Shown here: in pieces, positions 33,770 through 46,905 of the stretch
Position numbering within the stretch: position 1 is the first letter of the stretch
How the letters are laid out: every line of letters begins with the position of its first letter
Source of the DNA: Magnolia sinica
Taxonomy: Eukaryota; Streptophyta; Magnoliopsida; Magnoliales; Magnoliaceae
Length of the DNA: 64,000 nt
Direction: 5' to 3'
NCBI RefSeq assembly: GCF_029962835.1
Contig: NC_080577.1
Span: 1,488,001 to 1,552,000, forward strand
Made by a program: the position numbers and the translations under genes
The notes under the pieces: generated by a model
Seen by the model: the letters and a program-made list of their open reading frames with translations, nothing else
The model's database searches: none
What the model was told of the DNA's origin: nothing

Positions 33770-35820
33770 CTGTTCAGGCGGGGTAGGACACAGTCTGCTT
33801 CCTTACCTAATATCCTCTTCTTCTTTTTTGTTTAAAACTCTTCATATGGGTTTTAATAATGCATAATTTTAGCAATTAAAGAAACTAATTCCATGTTGAT
33901 TTTTGCAGTTAGCTACTCTTGTCACTAATAATAGAGATGAGTTGTGGTATACTTAATGTGTTATGAGCAATGCAAATATATGGGTGGGGAGAAAGTGATT
34001 TGCAGATTGTGAGAGAGAGGGAGGAGAACAGTTGTGAAAGGTGGGATCCTATTGTGACAGTTCACCACCATTTTATGGCAATACATCACTCAAATACTTC
34101 AATCTAGAAATCAGATTGTCCAAGTTGTGTGAAATATGGTGTATGGAGATCATATCTCTAGTATCACATTGATAAGAAAATCTAGACCATTTAATTAGTG
34201 TGTATCAAATGGATGATAAAAAGTAAAATAGTAAATGGTTCAAATTTCAAGAACAAAACAGATGGTTGGAGTCATCTTCTCAGTAGTCTTCCAGCAAATG
34301 GCTTCAAAATTACCTGAGTGACTTGTTGCTTACTACACTTGATATTATCTAAAATTGCATTTTTTCTAAAACAAGGGAGGCATAAAATTCCATGGCAGTG
34401 ATAGAGGTCACCAACAAATTCAAATTTACTGAAATTTCCCCTCTTTCATTTCATTGTATCCTTATCAAAGTTTTTACATTATTTTCATCATTATGGAATT
34501 CTAGGTTGGTGTTGGTTGGTTGGTTGAGAGAGAGATGTGGTGGCAGCGCCTCATATATAGAGAATTTAATGTGAAGGTGAAAGAGACGTAAGCAACATAA
34601 ACAATGCACTTGATTATTGTGGTGCGTCTCCATTTCATCCTCCATGAAATCAAAAACTTAGATTCTTACACGCAAACTAGTGAAAATATGCTCAAATAGA
34701 ATGGAGGTTTGCTTAAATATATTGTATTACTATAAGATACGTCGGGACTCTGGAAGCTTGATTTGGGTCCTTTTCAAATATAAACTGTTTGTTTGATAGG
34801 GCTTTCTTTTGATTATAAAACACAAACACTCTTAAATTGAATATTTCTATCCATGGTTATAGAGAAGTTACAGTCACCATTTATATTCAAATCAAAATAG
34901 GCAAATCATCAAAGGATAGAAATAGTCTAAGTTATTTGTTGTCTTTCCATCATATAAAGTGAAACTTGTTGTATAAATGGTTTGGATCATTGAAAGATGA
35001 CCCAGATTAAAAGGGAAAAAGTCCTGATTTATCATATTATAGTATGTTGGGTTGTATTCAAGCAAGCCTCAATTGCATGGTACAATCTTTTAAGCTTTCA
35101 AACATTACATGCATGAGAATGGCTATTAACCATTGAGGTTAAAACTGCACACATGCATACCGACATGACTGGAATTATATATAATTTTCTAGATTTCTTC
35201 CATCAAGTTGTTTATAATTTTCTAGGTTTCATCCATCTCAGCAATCAATGCACCCTCAGTCACAGGGAAGAAATGTCTCCCACATATTCATGTCAATGCA
35301 TGGACCCAATAATATCCAATCAATGGATGGCAATACTTTTGGGTCACAAACACCCATCTCTATCTAGTGAGCAATTATTTTTTCGCATAGATTAAACTAA
35401 TAATGGACCAGGTAGCTGTGATCGAGTGACTTAAATGGAGGATTGTTTGCCATCGTGCTTTATATATTAACATGGGCGTCATTGATTCCCAAAAAATGTT
35501 GTGAATATGTTCTTGAGAACTGAAATTTAAGTGAAAGAGATTCTGAATATAGTATTTGAGACATGAGAAGGTTATTCTCAAAAATCTAACTTTTGTGTTT
35601 GCATATTTGTAAAGAATTGTTAGCTAGTTTTTTTTAAAATATATTTGTTGATAAGAATCATTTTTCAGATTTAAATGGGCAAATACTGGAAATTGAATTC
35701 CCATAGATGTTCATTTCCCACCTTTATCTAGACCCAATGACAATTCAACACCTCATTAATGAAATCCCTTTCTCTGCGAGGTAGGTTGCTCCGGACACCT
35801 TTGGTAGGAAGTTATTGTGG
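33770..35820. other. Gene-free AT-rich region
   Basis: About 2 kb with no exon, RNA gene or repeat that I can define. Confidence 0.4.
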
Positions 35821-35829
35821 TTAGAAGCT

Positions 35830-36240
35830 AGGTGGGCCCACTTTAATGTTTTTGAGAAATCCATGTCATCCAACCATTTTTCCTGATCATGTTAGGAGAT
35901 GAGCCCAAAAATGAAACAGATCCAGAATTGAAATAGGCCACACAACTAGAAAGAGTGAGTTGAAAACCTAATTGAGTCCACGGTGATGTTTATATGTCAT
36001 TCAAACTGTTTATAAAGCCATTACTATTAAGATCAGCTTAAAACACATAAAATATTAGCCTTATCCAAAACTTTTGTGGCGGTGTTGAATCTTTATTGTC
36101 TCTTGTTGTGAGGCCACTTGAGTTTTGGATCTGCCACGGATTTAGGCTTGAATTTTTATTGTTTCTTGTCATGAAGCCCACTTAAGTTTTGGATCTGGCG
36201 CCATATATTTAGGCTCATGTCCTCAGTAAGACCTATAACC
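35830..36240. repeat. Degraded GGGCCCAC-type MITE
   Basis: It retains GGTGGGCCCACTTTAATG, GAAACAGATCCAGAATTG, CCACGGTGATGTTTATATG and a duplicated GCCCACTTAAGTTTTGGATC-like segment. The ends are not clear. Confidence 0.5.
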
Positions 36241-37290
36241 AAGTAAATTTCTCACAAATATCATGGTGAGAATAAAAAAGCACCCAAATGGGAATGGTAA
36301 TTTGCTACGGAATATCATAAAAGCAGGCAGCGCTTGGATGCATTAGTCACGGATGACCCATAAACGAATGGTTTGGATCAACTCCACTTGCAGCACATCA
36401 AAAATCATTCTTATCTACTTATTATGTGGGCCATAGATGAAATTAAGCTGAGTATGACCACTGTTTCTTGATTCTAACCATCCGATCATAATCTATAAAA
36501 GATGGTCAAGATCATTTATAAATAAAATAAAATAAAATAGACCCAAGCAACAATTTGAGCCATCTGTTTGTTGGGCCCATCACGGATCACTATTCGTTGT
36601 AAAAATTCACTTATGTCAGGCAATCCAAACCATCCCATCCATGACTATGAAAAAGAACTCCCACTTGTGGCTGGATCGGATCATCCCATCGGTGGGATTT
36701 TTTGCATGGCTGCCTTTTCAAAAGTGCGATGGATCTAATGGACAGTTCGGTTCAATCAATTGGACGGTCCGAATGCAACAAGTAGCACTAATAGGTGCTC
36801 AGACAGCATTCGATTCTCAAAGTCAAAATCGAACAGTGGATGGTTTCTCAAAATCTTATGGCAACTTGGACATCAAAACTTGGGTTGGAAAGCAAACCTT
36901 CTTACGAGTGAAGAACATGGTCATCTATTCAGACCGTACAGTACTCAAAAGGGCCCCCTCCTGGATGTGCCATCATGTATAGATCTTGTACCGAAGTTCT
37001 CCACAAGGGATAATCCTAACCTTTCAATTATTGGCCTACAAAAAGATGGCTAAAAATTTTAAGCCCAAACATCAACTGGCCAGGATATTCCTGTAAGATT
37101 TTTCTAAAGTGGGCTACTTGATCAATGGTCTAATTTTCTGTAGCAAACCAGTAGAACCCACTAAGATCATGTCAAAAAGTATATAATACACTACACAATA
37201 TCTAGCGTGGAGTGTTAGGAGTTTTAATGGTTTAAAAACTCTTCATTCCACATCCAGAAAAATAAACGTACGGGAAGAAGCTAACCTACA
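36240..37290. other. Gene-free spacer
   Basis: Open frames at 36641-37053 have no family resemblance and overlap repeat-like words (GGATGGTTTGGATC type). Not called as genes. Confidence 0.35.
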
Positions 37291-37299
37291 TATGATTAT

Positions 37300-37660
37300 T
37301 TGTTAGGTTTGCATGATAAAACCTTATTAAAGTTTGCTATTGTTTAGAAATTACATATGAAATTATGAGTCCCAATTTGGATGTATCATGACCAAATATT
37401 ACGCTTATTTGATTATTTGACCGTCGGATTGCCGGGTGATTATTAAAGGGTTACCAAAAAAAAGAAAAGGGCCATCCAATGATCCTATTTCAACAAACAA
37501 GTGTCCAAACCCCAGAAGTTAGGATTGTTCAATCAATCTAATTTTGGAATTATGTGCGATATTGGGTTCCACAATTTAGCGAGTTTAGTTGGAATTAAAT
37601 CCTGATACATAGCAATTCATGAGTGCATGTGTATCATGTCTCACACCGTGCCAGAGTAAG
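37300..37660. repeat. Repeat family copy, as at 7860 and 38500
   Basis: It carries CATGACCAAATATTACGC, ATTTGACCGTCGGATTG and AAGTTAGGATTGTTCAATC, matching the copies at 7980-8150 and 38605-38770. Confidence 0.55.
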
Positions 37661-38096
37661 AATTAATTACTTTCCAAACCAAAAGGTAATTATAGATTAG
37701 ACAGAAACAGGAACTAAGAAATTAGGTCTTCAATAAGTTACATATGGACGACCACGTCACAGATACGTGACATAACACATGGATACTAATATAGAGAAAC
37801 TGCACCAGATAACGTATGTACATAGCCACATGGTTATTGTATCTACCTAGATCTCACATAATCAGTAGTACCTTATGCTATGGTAGAACTAGCTGCGTTT
37901 GGGCATGTGGGCACTCAAGTTATCATTGATCTGGACCGTCCATCCAAGGTGTTTACCACCAATGGACGGTTTGGATCGATTTTTGCATGGGGTGAACCAT
38001 ACTGAATGAACAATCCAGACCTATAATAGGATGGACCACGTGTCCAGACGCAGCTAATTGCATCATAGTAACTACTGTGATCACTGATGGCCCACT

Positions 38097-38372
38097 TCAA
38101 TTGTTCTGAGAAGGCCAAAGGAATGCACCCATGGCGAACTTTCGCTTCTCTGCCACGTCACCTATCACGGGCAAGCCGTACTCGGTCAGCAAGCAGTCGA
38201 CCTTCCACTCGGGCATGGTCTCGTAGTCGGCCTTGTTGTACCTTGGGTAGTGCAGTGGCATCTGAAAGTGCGTGCACCTCTTCTTCCCTGAGTCCCCGTG
38301 CTGCCCGTCTGACCGTCTGCCCACGTCGGGCAGCTGTCGGAGAACCGAATCCATGCTGCTTATGCTGCCCAT
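38097..38372 (-). CDS. Small plant protein, DUF7722-like, copy 1 (91 aa)
   Basis: A single-exon gene of unknown function. Residues 1-35 are variable and polar (MGSISSMDSV..., GRRSDGQHGDSGKKRCT). The conserved core follows: HFQMPLHYPRYNKADYETMP, EWKVDCLLTEYGLP, then KRKFAMGAFLWPSQNN at the end. I recognise the core as a short plant-specific family that I believe is named DUF7722; the name is from memory. No signal peptide or membrane segment is seen. The start follows a GA-rich leader and a TATA box at 38417-38424; Met7 is a possible alternative start. Two paralogues at 51729-51986 and 58081-58323 support coding status, because the core is conserved while flanks diverge. Unlike them, it ends in WPSQNN rather than WNPV/L. 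Confidence 0.82.
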   Translation of the reverse strand: MGSISSMDSVLRQLPDVGRRSDGQHGDSGKKRCTHFQMPLHYPRYNKADYETMPEWKVDCLLTEYGLPVIGDVAEKRKFAMGAFLWPSQNN

Positions 38373-38416
38373 CTCTCTCTCTCTCTCGTGGCCAAAACTC
38401 AGTAAGAGTAGGATGC

Positions 38417-38424
38417 CTTTTATA
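38417..38424 (-). promoter_or_regulatory. TATA box of DUF7722-like copy 1
   Basis: It reads CTATAAAAGGC on the minus strand, about 45-52 bases before the ATG. The same box occurs before copies 2 and 3. Confidence 0.7.
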
Positions 38425-38499
38425 GAGGTTTTTTGTTTTTTTTGTTTTTTTGTTTTTTTTTAAAAAAATTATTTAATTGGTTAGCACGTTAGTACACAT

Positions 38500-38880
38500 A
38501 CTCTGGCAGAATGCGGTGATGATACGCAGTTACGTAGCAATTGCACACGTGGCATACTAGTAACATGGAACCGTCCAAGTTATGATACAAGTATAGATGT
38601 ATCATGAACCAAAAATTAAGCTTATTTTATTATATGACTATCGGCTTATTGGCCAGATATTGGATGGTTAAAATTGAAATTTTTTGGACGGTCCTATTTT
38701 CCCAAACAAGTATCCACGAATCAGAAGTTAGGATTGTTCGAATAATCTGATCGTGGGATTCGATGCTTTGGAGGCAGTAGGTTGCACAATTTAGTCGGTT
38801 TAATGCAGTTAATATATTCCATGTGTACAGTTTTTAAGTGCTTGCGTATCAAGACTCGTACCAGGCCTGAGTACTATAAC
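38500..38880. repeat. Repeat family copy with CTCTGG/TGATACGC ends
   Basis: It begins near ATACTCTGGCAGAATGCGG and ends near GCGTATCAAGACTCGTACC. The interior matches 7980-8150 and 37380-37540 (AAGTATCCACGAATCAG, AGGATTGTTCGAATAATC). Confidence 0.55.
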
Positions 38881-38984
38881 TACCCTTTAAATTCGAACAT
38901 GGAGAATGCACTGGAATGCACCGGAATCATCTGCAACACATGTTTTTACGCGGTGCATAAAAACCTAAGATTTTCCACCATCCT

Positions 38985-39400
38985 GTAAATGTAAATCCAA
39001 TCCGTCCATCAGGTGAGGACCATTCTTTGAACTGTATATATGACATATCAGCCCCATACATTTGTCGCGTGGACTACACCAATGGGAATAATGTAGAATT
39101 TCTCCTAAAACCTCCACGCAATGTGGCCAGCTTGAGATTTTCCGTATCTTCACTTCATCTTGGTTTCTTAAACCTGGTTAACGGGTTTGATGACAGAAAC
39201 ACACCTCGGTGGCCCCACACACAAACCTATGGTTGGCATCCCATTCTAATTGTTCCCTGTGGTGTGGCCCACATAAGTTATGGATGATCTGCCTATTTTT
39301 CAACTCATCAACTAAAATCAAGGATTGAACCTGATGAACGGAGTGGATTTTACATATAAGACACGTTGGGCTCTACAGAGCTTGGGTATTTTACGCACTG
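38985..39400. mobile_element. Fold-back element, CCGTCCATCAGGTG ends
   Basis: The left arm AATCCGTCCATCAGGTGAGG and right arm CCTGATGAACGGAGTGGA are inverted. The middle holds GTGGCCCCACACACAAAC and TCCCTGTGGTGTGGCCCAC. The same family is at 8560-8985. Confidence 0.65.
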
Positions 39401-39419
39401 TGTAAAGCCGTGTGTCTCG

Positions 39420-41200
39420 AATCATGCATACAGTATATGCATGATTCGACTGTGGTTGCTTCGTTTTGGCTCATGGGATTTATTCTACTCGCAAAGATAG
39501 TTATCTAACATGCCCTCGTTTCTTTTTAGTCCTTCTAGAATTCTCTGCGATGACTTATCAATCGGATCCGTTCATCTATGGACCCTTAAAAAGAATGGCC
39601 AATGTTTAAAAAATCAAGCCTATCAGTCACTCTTACCCATCAAAAATTTTAGAACCGTTAATTATCTTTGTTTTATAACATTACTTTGATAGCCACCAAG
39701 CATATACATAAAAATATTTTAATAGGTGTATTTTTTATGCATGTGCTATCCATGTCAGGGCCCAATAAACGAATGGACCGGATTGGTTGACAGAAATGAT
39801 AATTGGACCGAAAAAATGATGTCTCTAAGAGAAAAGGAGCCTGCAAACGTAGGAAGGCCATTATGGAAGGACTTTTTGATTATTTATGAGTATAGTACAG
39901 TGGCCCACTTCATCAGACCGTTGGCACATCTTAATATGTCCAGTGCTTTCAGATGCGTGGGTGGTCATATCATCAACCTCTACCGTCTAACATGTGCACT
40001 CTATGTTCATGGGCTGCAGTATATAAAAAATTCACGCCCACTCTTGTCCATCTGATCATGACCAAAAAGATGGAGGGCTTGGATAAAAGGTCTACTAAAC
40101 AATATGAACAGTCCATTGGATAGATCCACTCAATGCTGTTTATGTCATAATGACTTGGCGATCCAATGGTTGTAAAGAAAAAGAGACCAATTGTTGGCTT
40201 CCAGTTTGTTTCTTATGCATGCTTATGTCCTAGAATTGATATATTAGTTGGATCAAATTGATCAACTTCAGCCCCGGGTACTTAAATAAGTAAATATATC
40301 CAACATGAATGTATATGACTGGATTGTAAGAAAATCGGTTGCTTATTCAACCACTTACAGAATTTTACAAGTGATAACCAAGTAATGAAGTTGTTCTTTC
40401 GGAGATGAGTTATTTAATTGTGCCTTTAACAAGTAATGACTTTTCATAATATCAATGCAACCAAACAAAAATAAAAACTCATGATTAATTGTTAGAAGCA
40501 ATTAAAAGAATACATATCTTAAAAGAACTGCGTGATATTAGATGAAGAGTAAATCCAATGTATAAACATAAATTTCAATTACAATTAAAGATTATAGTTA
40601 AGAATTACTGCTACTAAATTATCGCAATTCCTAAAATAAAGTTAGATAAAGTAAATTGATAATTTTGTTTAATTTGGTTGATGTGAGGCTTCTTTATATG
40701 TTGGATTCATCTATTATATATAGAGTTCTATCGTAGCTTATTCTTGTAAATCTTTATTTTATTACTCTAGTGATTATAGTAGTTGAAGAGTATCTCTTTA
40801 TATTCTTCTCTTGTTGTGTTTTCTTTACCTTGTTGTTCCTCTTAAGTATATATTATTCTTTTGTTATATTTTCTTTACGTGTTTGTTGCTCTTAATTTAG
40901 ACAAAATTTGAGTTTCTTGATTGTCTTTTGTATTTTGAATTGTTCAAATGTATTTTATTTTGCTCATCAAATGTTTAAATAACTCAACCACATCATTTTA
41001 TTAACCATTTAATAACATATAAAATTGGATTATAATATCTATAATTTCATAAAAAGTACTTAATATCTTGAAAAATTTTTCATCCACTTTTTATTTTTTG
41101 TGCAATACCACATGCCGTCCTCCTATTAGATTTTTTTTAAATGACCAAAAATAAAATACAACACCAATACTTAAAATGTTAGCATACTCAAATCAGCCAA
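39420..41200. other. Gene-free region, AT-rich from 40400
   Basis: An open frame at 39726-40055 has no family resemblance and was not called. From 40400 to 41150 the sequence is strongly AT-rich with nothing recognisable. Confidence 0.4.
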
Positions 41201-41339
41201 CAGCCTAGATCAATGATTAGCCATCCACATGTCATGCAAGCAACAGCTTTGAAATACCCCAGTGGCACAGGAGCTTTTCCCTGGCAAATTCTTTATATTT
41301 TGGATTATACATATTCACACATCCACTGTACATTTATTT

Positions 41340-41870
41340 ACATTCACATCAATCTGGGCCATGATATGACTTCAATGATGATAATCTGGTATTGAAAAAA
41401 AAAAAACGAAATAATGAATTTTGAATACTGAAAAATAAATTAAAATTTCCTATAACCCTAAGCTTGAGGCTCACCCTAATATCCGCATGAAATTCATTCA
41501 ATTCTTCAATGTCGTTGGCTTTGGCTTGAACTTGAACCCAAAATGAGGCGGTCCAAAGCTCAATTGGGCCACACCACAGGAAATGGTGGGGATAAAACAC
41601 CAACCTATAAAACCTTCCTGGGTCCATCCATCCAACCCATTGATGAGGTAATGTCACAAATATATATATCAGCCTGATCTAAAACTTCCTTGACTCCAAG
41701 AAGCTTTTTCAAAGGTAGGCATTTCATCCCTGCTGTTTCTTACAGCGTGAACCATTAAAATTTTCGAACTTTCTAATTTTTGAGTTCGTATTTTAATGCA
41801 AGCTAGTGAAGCCGATGGACGGAGTTGATATAACACAGACATCTCAGTGGACCCACAGATCTTAGGGTCA
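41340..41870. repeat. Degraded GGGCCCAC-type repeat
   Basis: It contains TTGGGCCACACCACAGGAA, AACCTTCCTGGGTCCATCC and CATCTCAGTGGACCCACAG. The ends are blurred. Confidence 0.45.
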
Positions 41871-41879
41871 TAGAAAATG

Positions 41880-42480
41880 ACTAATTCAAATGGGCTGTGG
41901 GTCGGGCTCCAGTTCTGTGTGCCTCTGGTCGAACAAACCAAAGTGGGTCCACCAAAAAGAATCCAAATATCAGTCTGCCTTCTTAGCTTTCTGGAGTGCT
42001 CTACTGAATGCGGTTGAGATGGACGGCTCGTAGTCATTTATTAGGAACATTTAATGAGAGGGACAGATACGTATGGCTTTGGATTACATAAAAAATGGTA
42101 AGTCGATGAGCCGTCCAAATCTCATGACACCATGGACAGACAACTTACATTCATAGAAATTTAAATAAATGCCAAAAACGACAGCACAGCTAGTCTCTGG
42201 TTAGATAATGGCCCACTCTCATCCATTGCGTGGTGAGTTGTTGTTGTCTGGGTAATCAGTGATGGGCCCTACCTGAATTCATCAAGTGTACCAATATCAT
42301 ATAGGTTTGAAAAAAGGTCAACGGTCCATGTTAAATAGGAAAATCAGAAGGCTAGGATTGCCCTATTCATTTGCTTTTTCTGCAGCTACATATCGAGGGC
42401 ATGGCCTGAAAGATGAACGGTTTGGATTGACTTACTATCTAGTCATTTGGGTAGGCGTCACCATTATTTAATTGAGAGCT
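41880..42480. other. Gene-free spacer
   Basis: No gene or intact element was identified. Confidence 0.35.
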
Positions 42481-42488
42481 TTGTGGCC

Positions 42489-43021
42489 GGAAACGGATTG
42501 GCTACTCCCCCAGCCACCAGCCCCGTGGCTGATGGTCGGTGCTCTGTGGGCCCCACTATGATGTATGTGTTTCATCCATGCCATTCATCCATTTTTAAAG
42601 ATAATTTTATTTCTCAATATCAAAAATTAGAGGGATTTAGATCTCAGGTGGACCACACCACAGGAAAACAAGAGTGATTGGATATCCACCATTAAAATCC
42701 TCTAAGGCCCAATGTACTGTTTATTTGACATCCAATCTGTTGACTAAGTTATACAGACCTAGATGAAGGTAAAAAACAAAGATTATCTTGATCATCCAAA
42801 AATTTTATGGCCCCCAAAAGGTTTTTAATGGTCGACGCTCATTGTTTCCTGTAACGTGGCCCACTTGAGATTGGTATATACCTCATTTTTGGTCTCATAA
42901 TATAAAATGATATGAAAAAATAAATGGACAGCATGGATGAAACGCATACATCATGGTGGGGCCCACAGAGCACCGACCATCAGCCATTAACTAGTGTCAG
43001 GGGAGTAGCCAATCTGTTTCC
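42489..43021. mobile_element. Mutator-like MITE, GGAAACGGATTGGCTACTCC ends, 533 bases
   Basis: The left terminus GGAAACGGATTGGCTACTCC is inverted at the right end as GGAGTAGCCAATCTGTTTCC. Inside follow GTGGGCCCCACTATGATG and its inverse CATCATGGTGGGGCCCAC, so the terminal inverted repeats extend beyond 80 bases. Flanks are TTGTGGCC and TTTTGGCC, an imperfect duplication. No coding capacity. Confidence 0.85.
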
Positions 43022-43132
43022 TTTTGGCCAAGAAAGGTCCAAGACATCCCGAGGCATGGACTGTTCTACCATTTTCCATACGCTGCATCTACCTCAATCA
43101 TTAATGCATCGATATTGAGGGCAACTGATGGG

Positions 43133-43325
43133 CCCCACACATCAATGATATTATGCAAATGAATGAGACTAGACTCATCCGCATGGAAGTTTTTCTCTCA
43201 TCCACATCCAATATTTCAACGGTCCTCTTAACTCCTAGATATTCATGTTCACGGCATTTGCTAAAATGCTAAAATGCCCCATAATTTGCAAATTCATTTT
43301 AAAAAACGAACAAGTGGCAACTGTT
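43133..43325. repeat. Segment repeated at 45172-45360
   Basis: GGCCCCACACATCAATGAT, TATTATGCAAATGAA, CATCCACATCCAATATTTC and AATTTGCAAATTCATTT occur in the same order in both places, about 2.04 kb apart, direct orientation. Confidence 0.75.
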
Positions 43326-43334
43326 GAGCTATTT

Positions 43335-43710
43335 TCATGGTATGTGTGTTTTATCCATGCCGCCCATCCATTTTTCCCAGCTCGTTTTAGGACACAAGCT
43401 GAAATGTTAAGCCGACCACACCATTGGAGACAGAGGGGATTGAACACCTACTGTTGAAAATTTCTTGGGAGCCATACAAGTTTTGGATCAAGCTGATATC
43501 TGTGTTTTCACTTCATCCATCTCTAAGTGATCTAACCAACAGGTTGGGCCCTAGGTAGGTTTCAACAGTGAGAGCTCAATCACTATTTCTAATGGTATGC
43601 ACTGCCTGAGATTTTAATCTTCCTCATTTTCAGGCTCATGCACTAAAATAATGATCCAAAATAGATGAACGGGGTGGATGAAATACATACATCATAGTGT
43701 GTACACATAG
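43335..43710. mobile_element. Diverged GGGCCCAC-type MITE
   Basis: The left arm ATGGTATGTGTGTTTTATCC and right arm GGATGAAATACATACATCAT are inverted. The core AAGTTTTGGATCAAGCTGAT is present. Confidence 0.6.
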
Positions 43711-44139
43711 CACTGTTCGTGAGTCATGGCGGCAGATTACATCTGCCTCACGTTTGCAACCGCGTCAGAATTTCAGTCACATATCCTTTGGCATGCAATT
43801 AAAATTTGCGATGGCCCACACCATCAGACACACCACTTCAGCACCCATGTTAGGCCTGGGGACTAAAATTCTTACTAATCTGGCATTCTAGTGGACCACA
43901 CAATCACAGTGATTATAGGACAACACCTCAAAATGGTTTTTATTCTTGAGCTCATCGGAATTATGGTTGAACATGAAGTTAAAAACTGTTGCAAGTTTAG
44001 GTTTATCAAAACACTATTTATATTCTTTACACTGGGTTTTAGATTGTAATCATAATTTTTTATAATAATAAAAAAAAAAACAACACTTGCATATTGTTTA
44101 TCACAACTCAGCCTAATGAGCGGCCACCTCAGCCAACAC

Positions 44140-44510
44140 GGTTACGTATGTATTGTATATACGTGTTGTCTAGCCGTTTTGAGACTCATAAAAAAAATGA
44201 GTCAAAAATTAAGCAAATTCAAATCTTAGGTGGACTGCATTGAAAAAAATGGTGATTGACCATTAAAAACTTATTGTATGCCACATATTAACCTTATAAG
44301 CATGTTGGATGGCAAATAAAATTTACGTTGAGCATTAGGGTGGCCCCATGAACTTTTTAATGGTGGGTGTCCAATCACCACCGGTTCATAAGTTATGATC
44401 AATGTGAGATTTAGATATGCTTCATTTTTTTGTCACATATCCTGGGTAGCAAAGACAAATGGATTGCATGGATGTATAATATACACATTTAAGTGGGTCC
44501 CACATGATGG
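44140..44510. mobile_element. Diverged GGGCCCAC-type MITE
   Basis: AATTCAAATCTTAGGTGGAC at the left and GGATTGCATGGATGTATA plus AAGTGGGTCCCACATG at the right mark a decayed copy. Confidence 0.5.
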
Positions 44511-44519
44511 ACATTGCAA

Positions 44520-45170
44520 TTGTTGTTTGGAAGTCTTCAATTTGTAAATAAATAAATACATATATATATAAATGGTTTTGATCGATCAAATAGGTTTACC
44601 AATCAATCCAGTTAACCTCGAATTAAATAGATTATTCTTTGGATAATTATGGAGATGTTGGATCAATCAAACTTGAAAGGCCGATCCATCGACATAAATT
44701 GTAAAATTGATGTTAACTCTTTAAATACTTTCGAGCATGTTTGATTGATTGAAGCTTATATGGACGTCACACACAATTTTTTATAATTGCATAGTTTATT
44801 TTCTATTTTGGATGTAACGCGGAATTAGAATAGGAGGAGAAGGAGCAATTTGTTTCTAGGTTTTCAAACAGATACAACTTGGATTTTTGTACCTATAAAT
44901 TCATCTAATTTTTTGTATTTGATCTTCACAGTATATCATTGTTGCTTTATGTTGTGATTTTTTTTGCTATAAAAGTTAGTACACGTCAAATTATATGTTC
45001 TTATACTTGCTTTGTTTTATTTACATTTTGGTGCAGCAATAGAGATGCGTATGGAGGAAAATGATATGGTACAGCGGGAGAAATGGAAGTAGTAAAGCCA
45101 TTTTCTCAACAGTACACGTGGTGGGGAGAGGGATTAATGACGGCTGATCGTGTAATGGTCCCACGACGGT
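44520..45170. other. Gene-free AT-rich sequence
   Basis: No gene recognised. Includes a short AAATAAATA/TATATA run near 44545-44570. Confidence 0.4.
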
Positions 45171-45171
45171 T

Positions 45172-45360
45172 GGCCCCACACATCAATGATATTATGCAAA
45201 TGAACGATGCTACATTCATCCACATGGAGGCTTTTCTCCCATCCACATCCAATATTTCAACGGTCCTTTTAACTGATAGCTATTCATGGTCAGAGAATTT
45301 ACTAAAATGCCCTCATAATTTGCAAATTCATTTCAAAAAAAGGGCCAAGTGGCACATAAA
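45172..45360. repeat. Second copy of the 43133-43325 segment
   Basis: Same word order as the first copy, with point differences (for example a GATGCT insertion-like change near 45205). Confidence 0.75.
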
Positions 45361-45399
45361 AATTGGTTATTTTGGGTAGACGGTACAGATGGATGATCG

Positions 45400-46900
45400 G
45401 GCCATCCATGTGTATAAGATCACGGAACTGGCGTAATTTTGCATGATGGCCAGTGAAGAGTGGACCACATCAAATTGGACGGCCAGATCAACGACCTCAT
45501 TTCCATTATATACCAAAGTCCTAACCGTAAAGTCCATATGTGTGTAACTTATCACGTGTAACCTGGGGCACGTTGAGGTGATTCGTGGCAGACGTCCTCG
45601 TGCCACTCATAAGGTGGGGGCCACTGTAAAGGTTCCACTACTCATCAGGTGGGCCAACATGCAATTTGAATATTTGAGACCTCAAATGTTGGAACGCAGG
45701 TTGTCTAACAGGACCAATTCGCTGGGCCTGCCTTTTGGTCCAGGGAGTGGCTCTGACCTGATGAATGGCTCAGATATCACACATGTGCACCAAACTGTCA
45801 CGTGTGCCAAATATATATATGTATATATATATATATATATTCTTCAGTCTCTCCTCGCTCGAATCATCCGACCAATTCATGTGGATGTAGCGTCAATCAA
45901 TTAGGTAGACAGTTGGTGGGTTGGGCCCTGGCCAGCTTATGGGCCGCTGATGGACCGGTTAGTTAGATGGGTACAATCACCCATGATTAACCGTTATATA
46001 GTGAAGAATGGTCAATCTGAAGATGTTTTTTCAGCCGTTCCTTTTCAACATACGTGTATATTCTGGACGGTTTAGTTTGAATTACTTGTGGGGGCCCGCA
46101 TTTGATCTTAATCAAAGTTTTTCGCTTGAATATAAATGAAAGGTCCACCAGACTGGCGGACCTGCTTGATGGGCGTGCATGTTCATTGCAGCCCCCATCT
46201 GATGAGCGTTGGCACGTGTGGCCTCTTCAATATATGCTCATCTTCTTCTTGATCCAACGAAAGTGAAAGGAAAATTGCTGAGATGATCATCACGTGGAGA
46301 GACTGCATAGGACTAGGCACACGTGTGTGAGATTTGAGCTGTTCATTACGTGGTCTTGTGTAGGTCGATTACAGACTATTTGGCCACTTCTTTTTTTTTC
46401 ACATCTGGCCCACTTGATGAGTAGACCACCCTATGTTTTTTCACTGGGGCCCATTCACGTAGACCCCACCTGATGAACAGCTCCCAGACCCATGGTTGTT
46501 CACATTGGACCACATGCTGCGAATCACCTCTCCCATCTTTGCTTGCATGAATGGGCATTTCATTTTTTACATTAAGGAAAAAAGAATGGTTGTTTCTTTT
46601 AACTTCAATGCACGGCGTTTTCGTGCCTCTGTGTCATTTCTCAGCTAATTGAATACGTGGGCCAGATCAAAACCGTTCATCTGCTATTTCCTATAATGGA
46701 TTGGCTATTACAGAAGTCACAAAATATTTGGACCACAACAGCCGTTTAATTGGTGGCTTAAAAAAGACAAAAATCAGCAACGGCTCCCATTCAATGAGAA
46801 AAAGAGGGGGTTTATTAAAATGGTTGAGATGTCCCTATCAAAGCAAATTTGGGTGAGCTGCCAATCAGTGGTGGACAAAGTGGCATGCACGCTGTGGAAG
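45400..46900. other. Gene-free region with scattered TGGGCC/GGCCCA words
   Basis: No exon recognised. A (TA)n microsatellite lies at 45811-45840. Words such as CATGATGAATGGCCCAGATC recur in the duplicated region at 49806 and 56378. Confidence 0.4.
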
Positions 46901-46905
46901 ACATG

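Noticed and set aside
36641-37053. Overlapping + strand frames of 113 and 97 residues
   Set aside because: Two frames over the same DNA, no family resemblance; chance frames in repeat-derived sequence.
38087-38425. 112-residue + strand frame
   Set aside because: Antisense to DUF7722-like copy 1.
39726-40055. 109-residue + strand frame
   Set aside because: No recognisable domain, repeat-like words inside, no splice or promoter support.
41669-42037. 122-residue minus frame
   Set aside because: Covers degraded GGGCCCAC-type repeat; no conserved protein motif.
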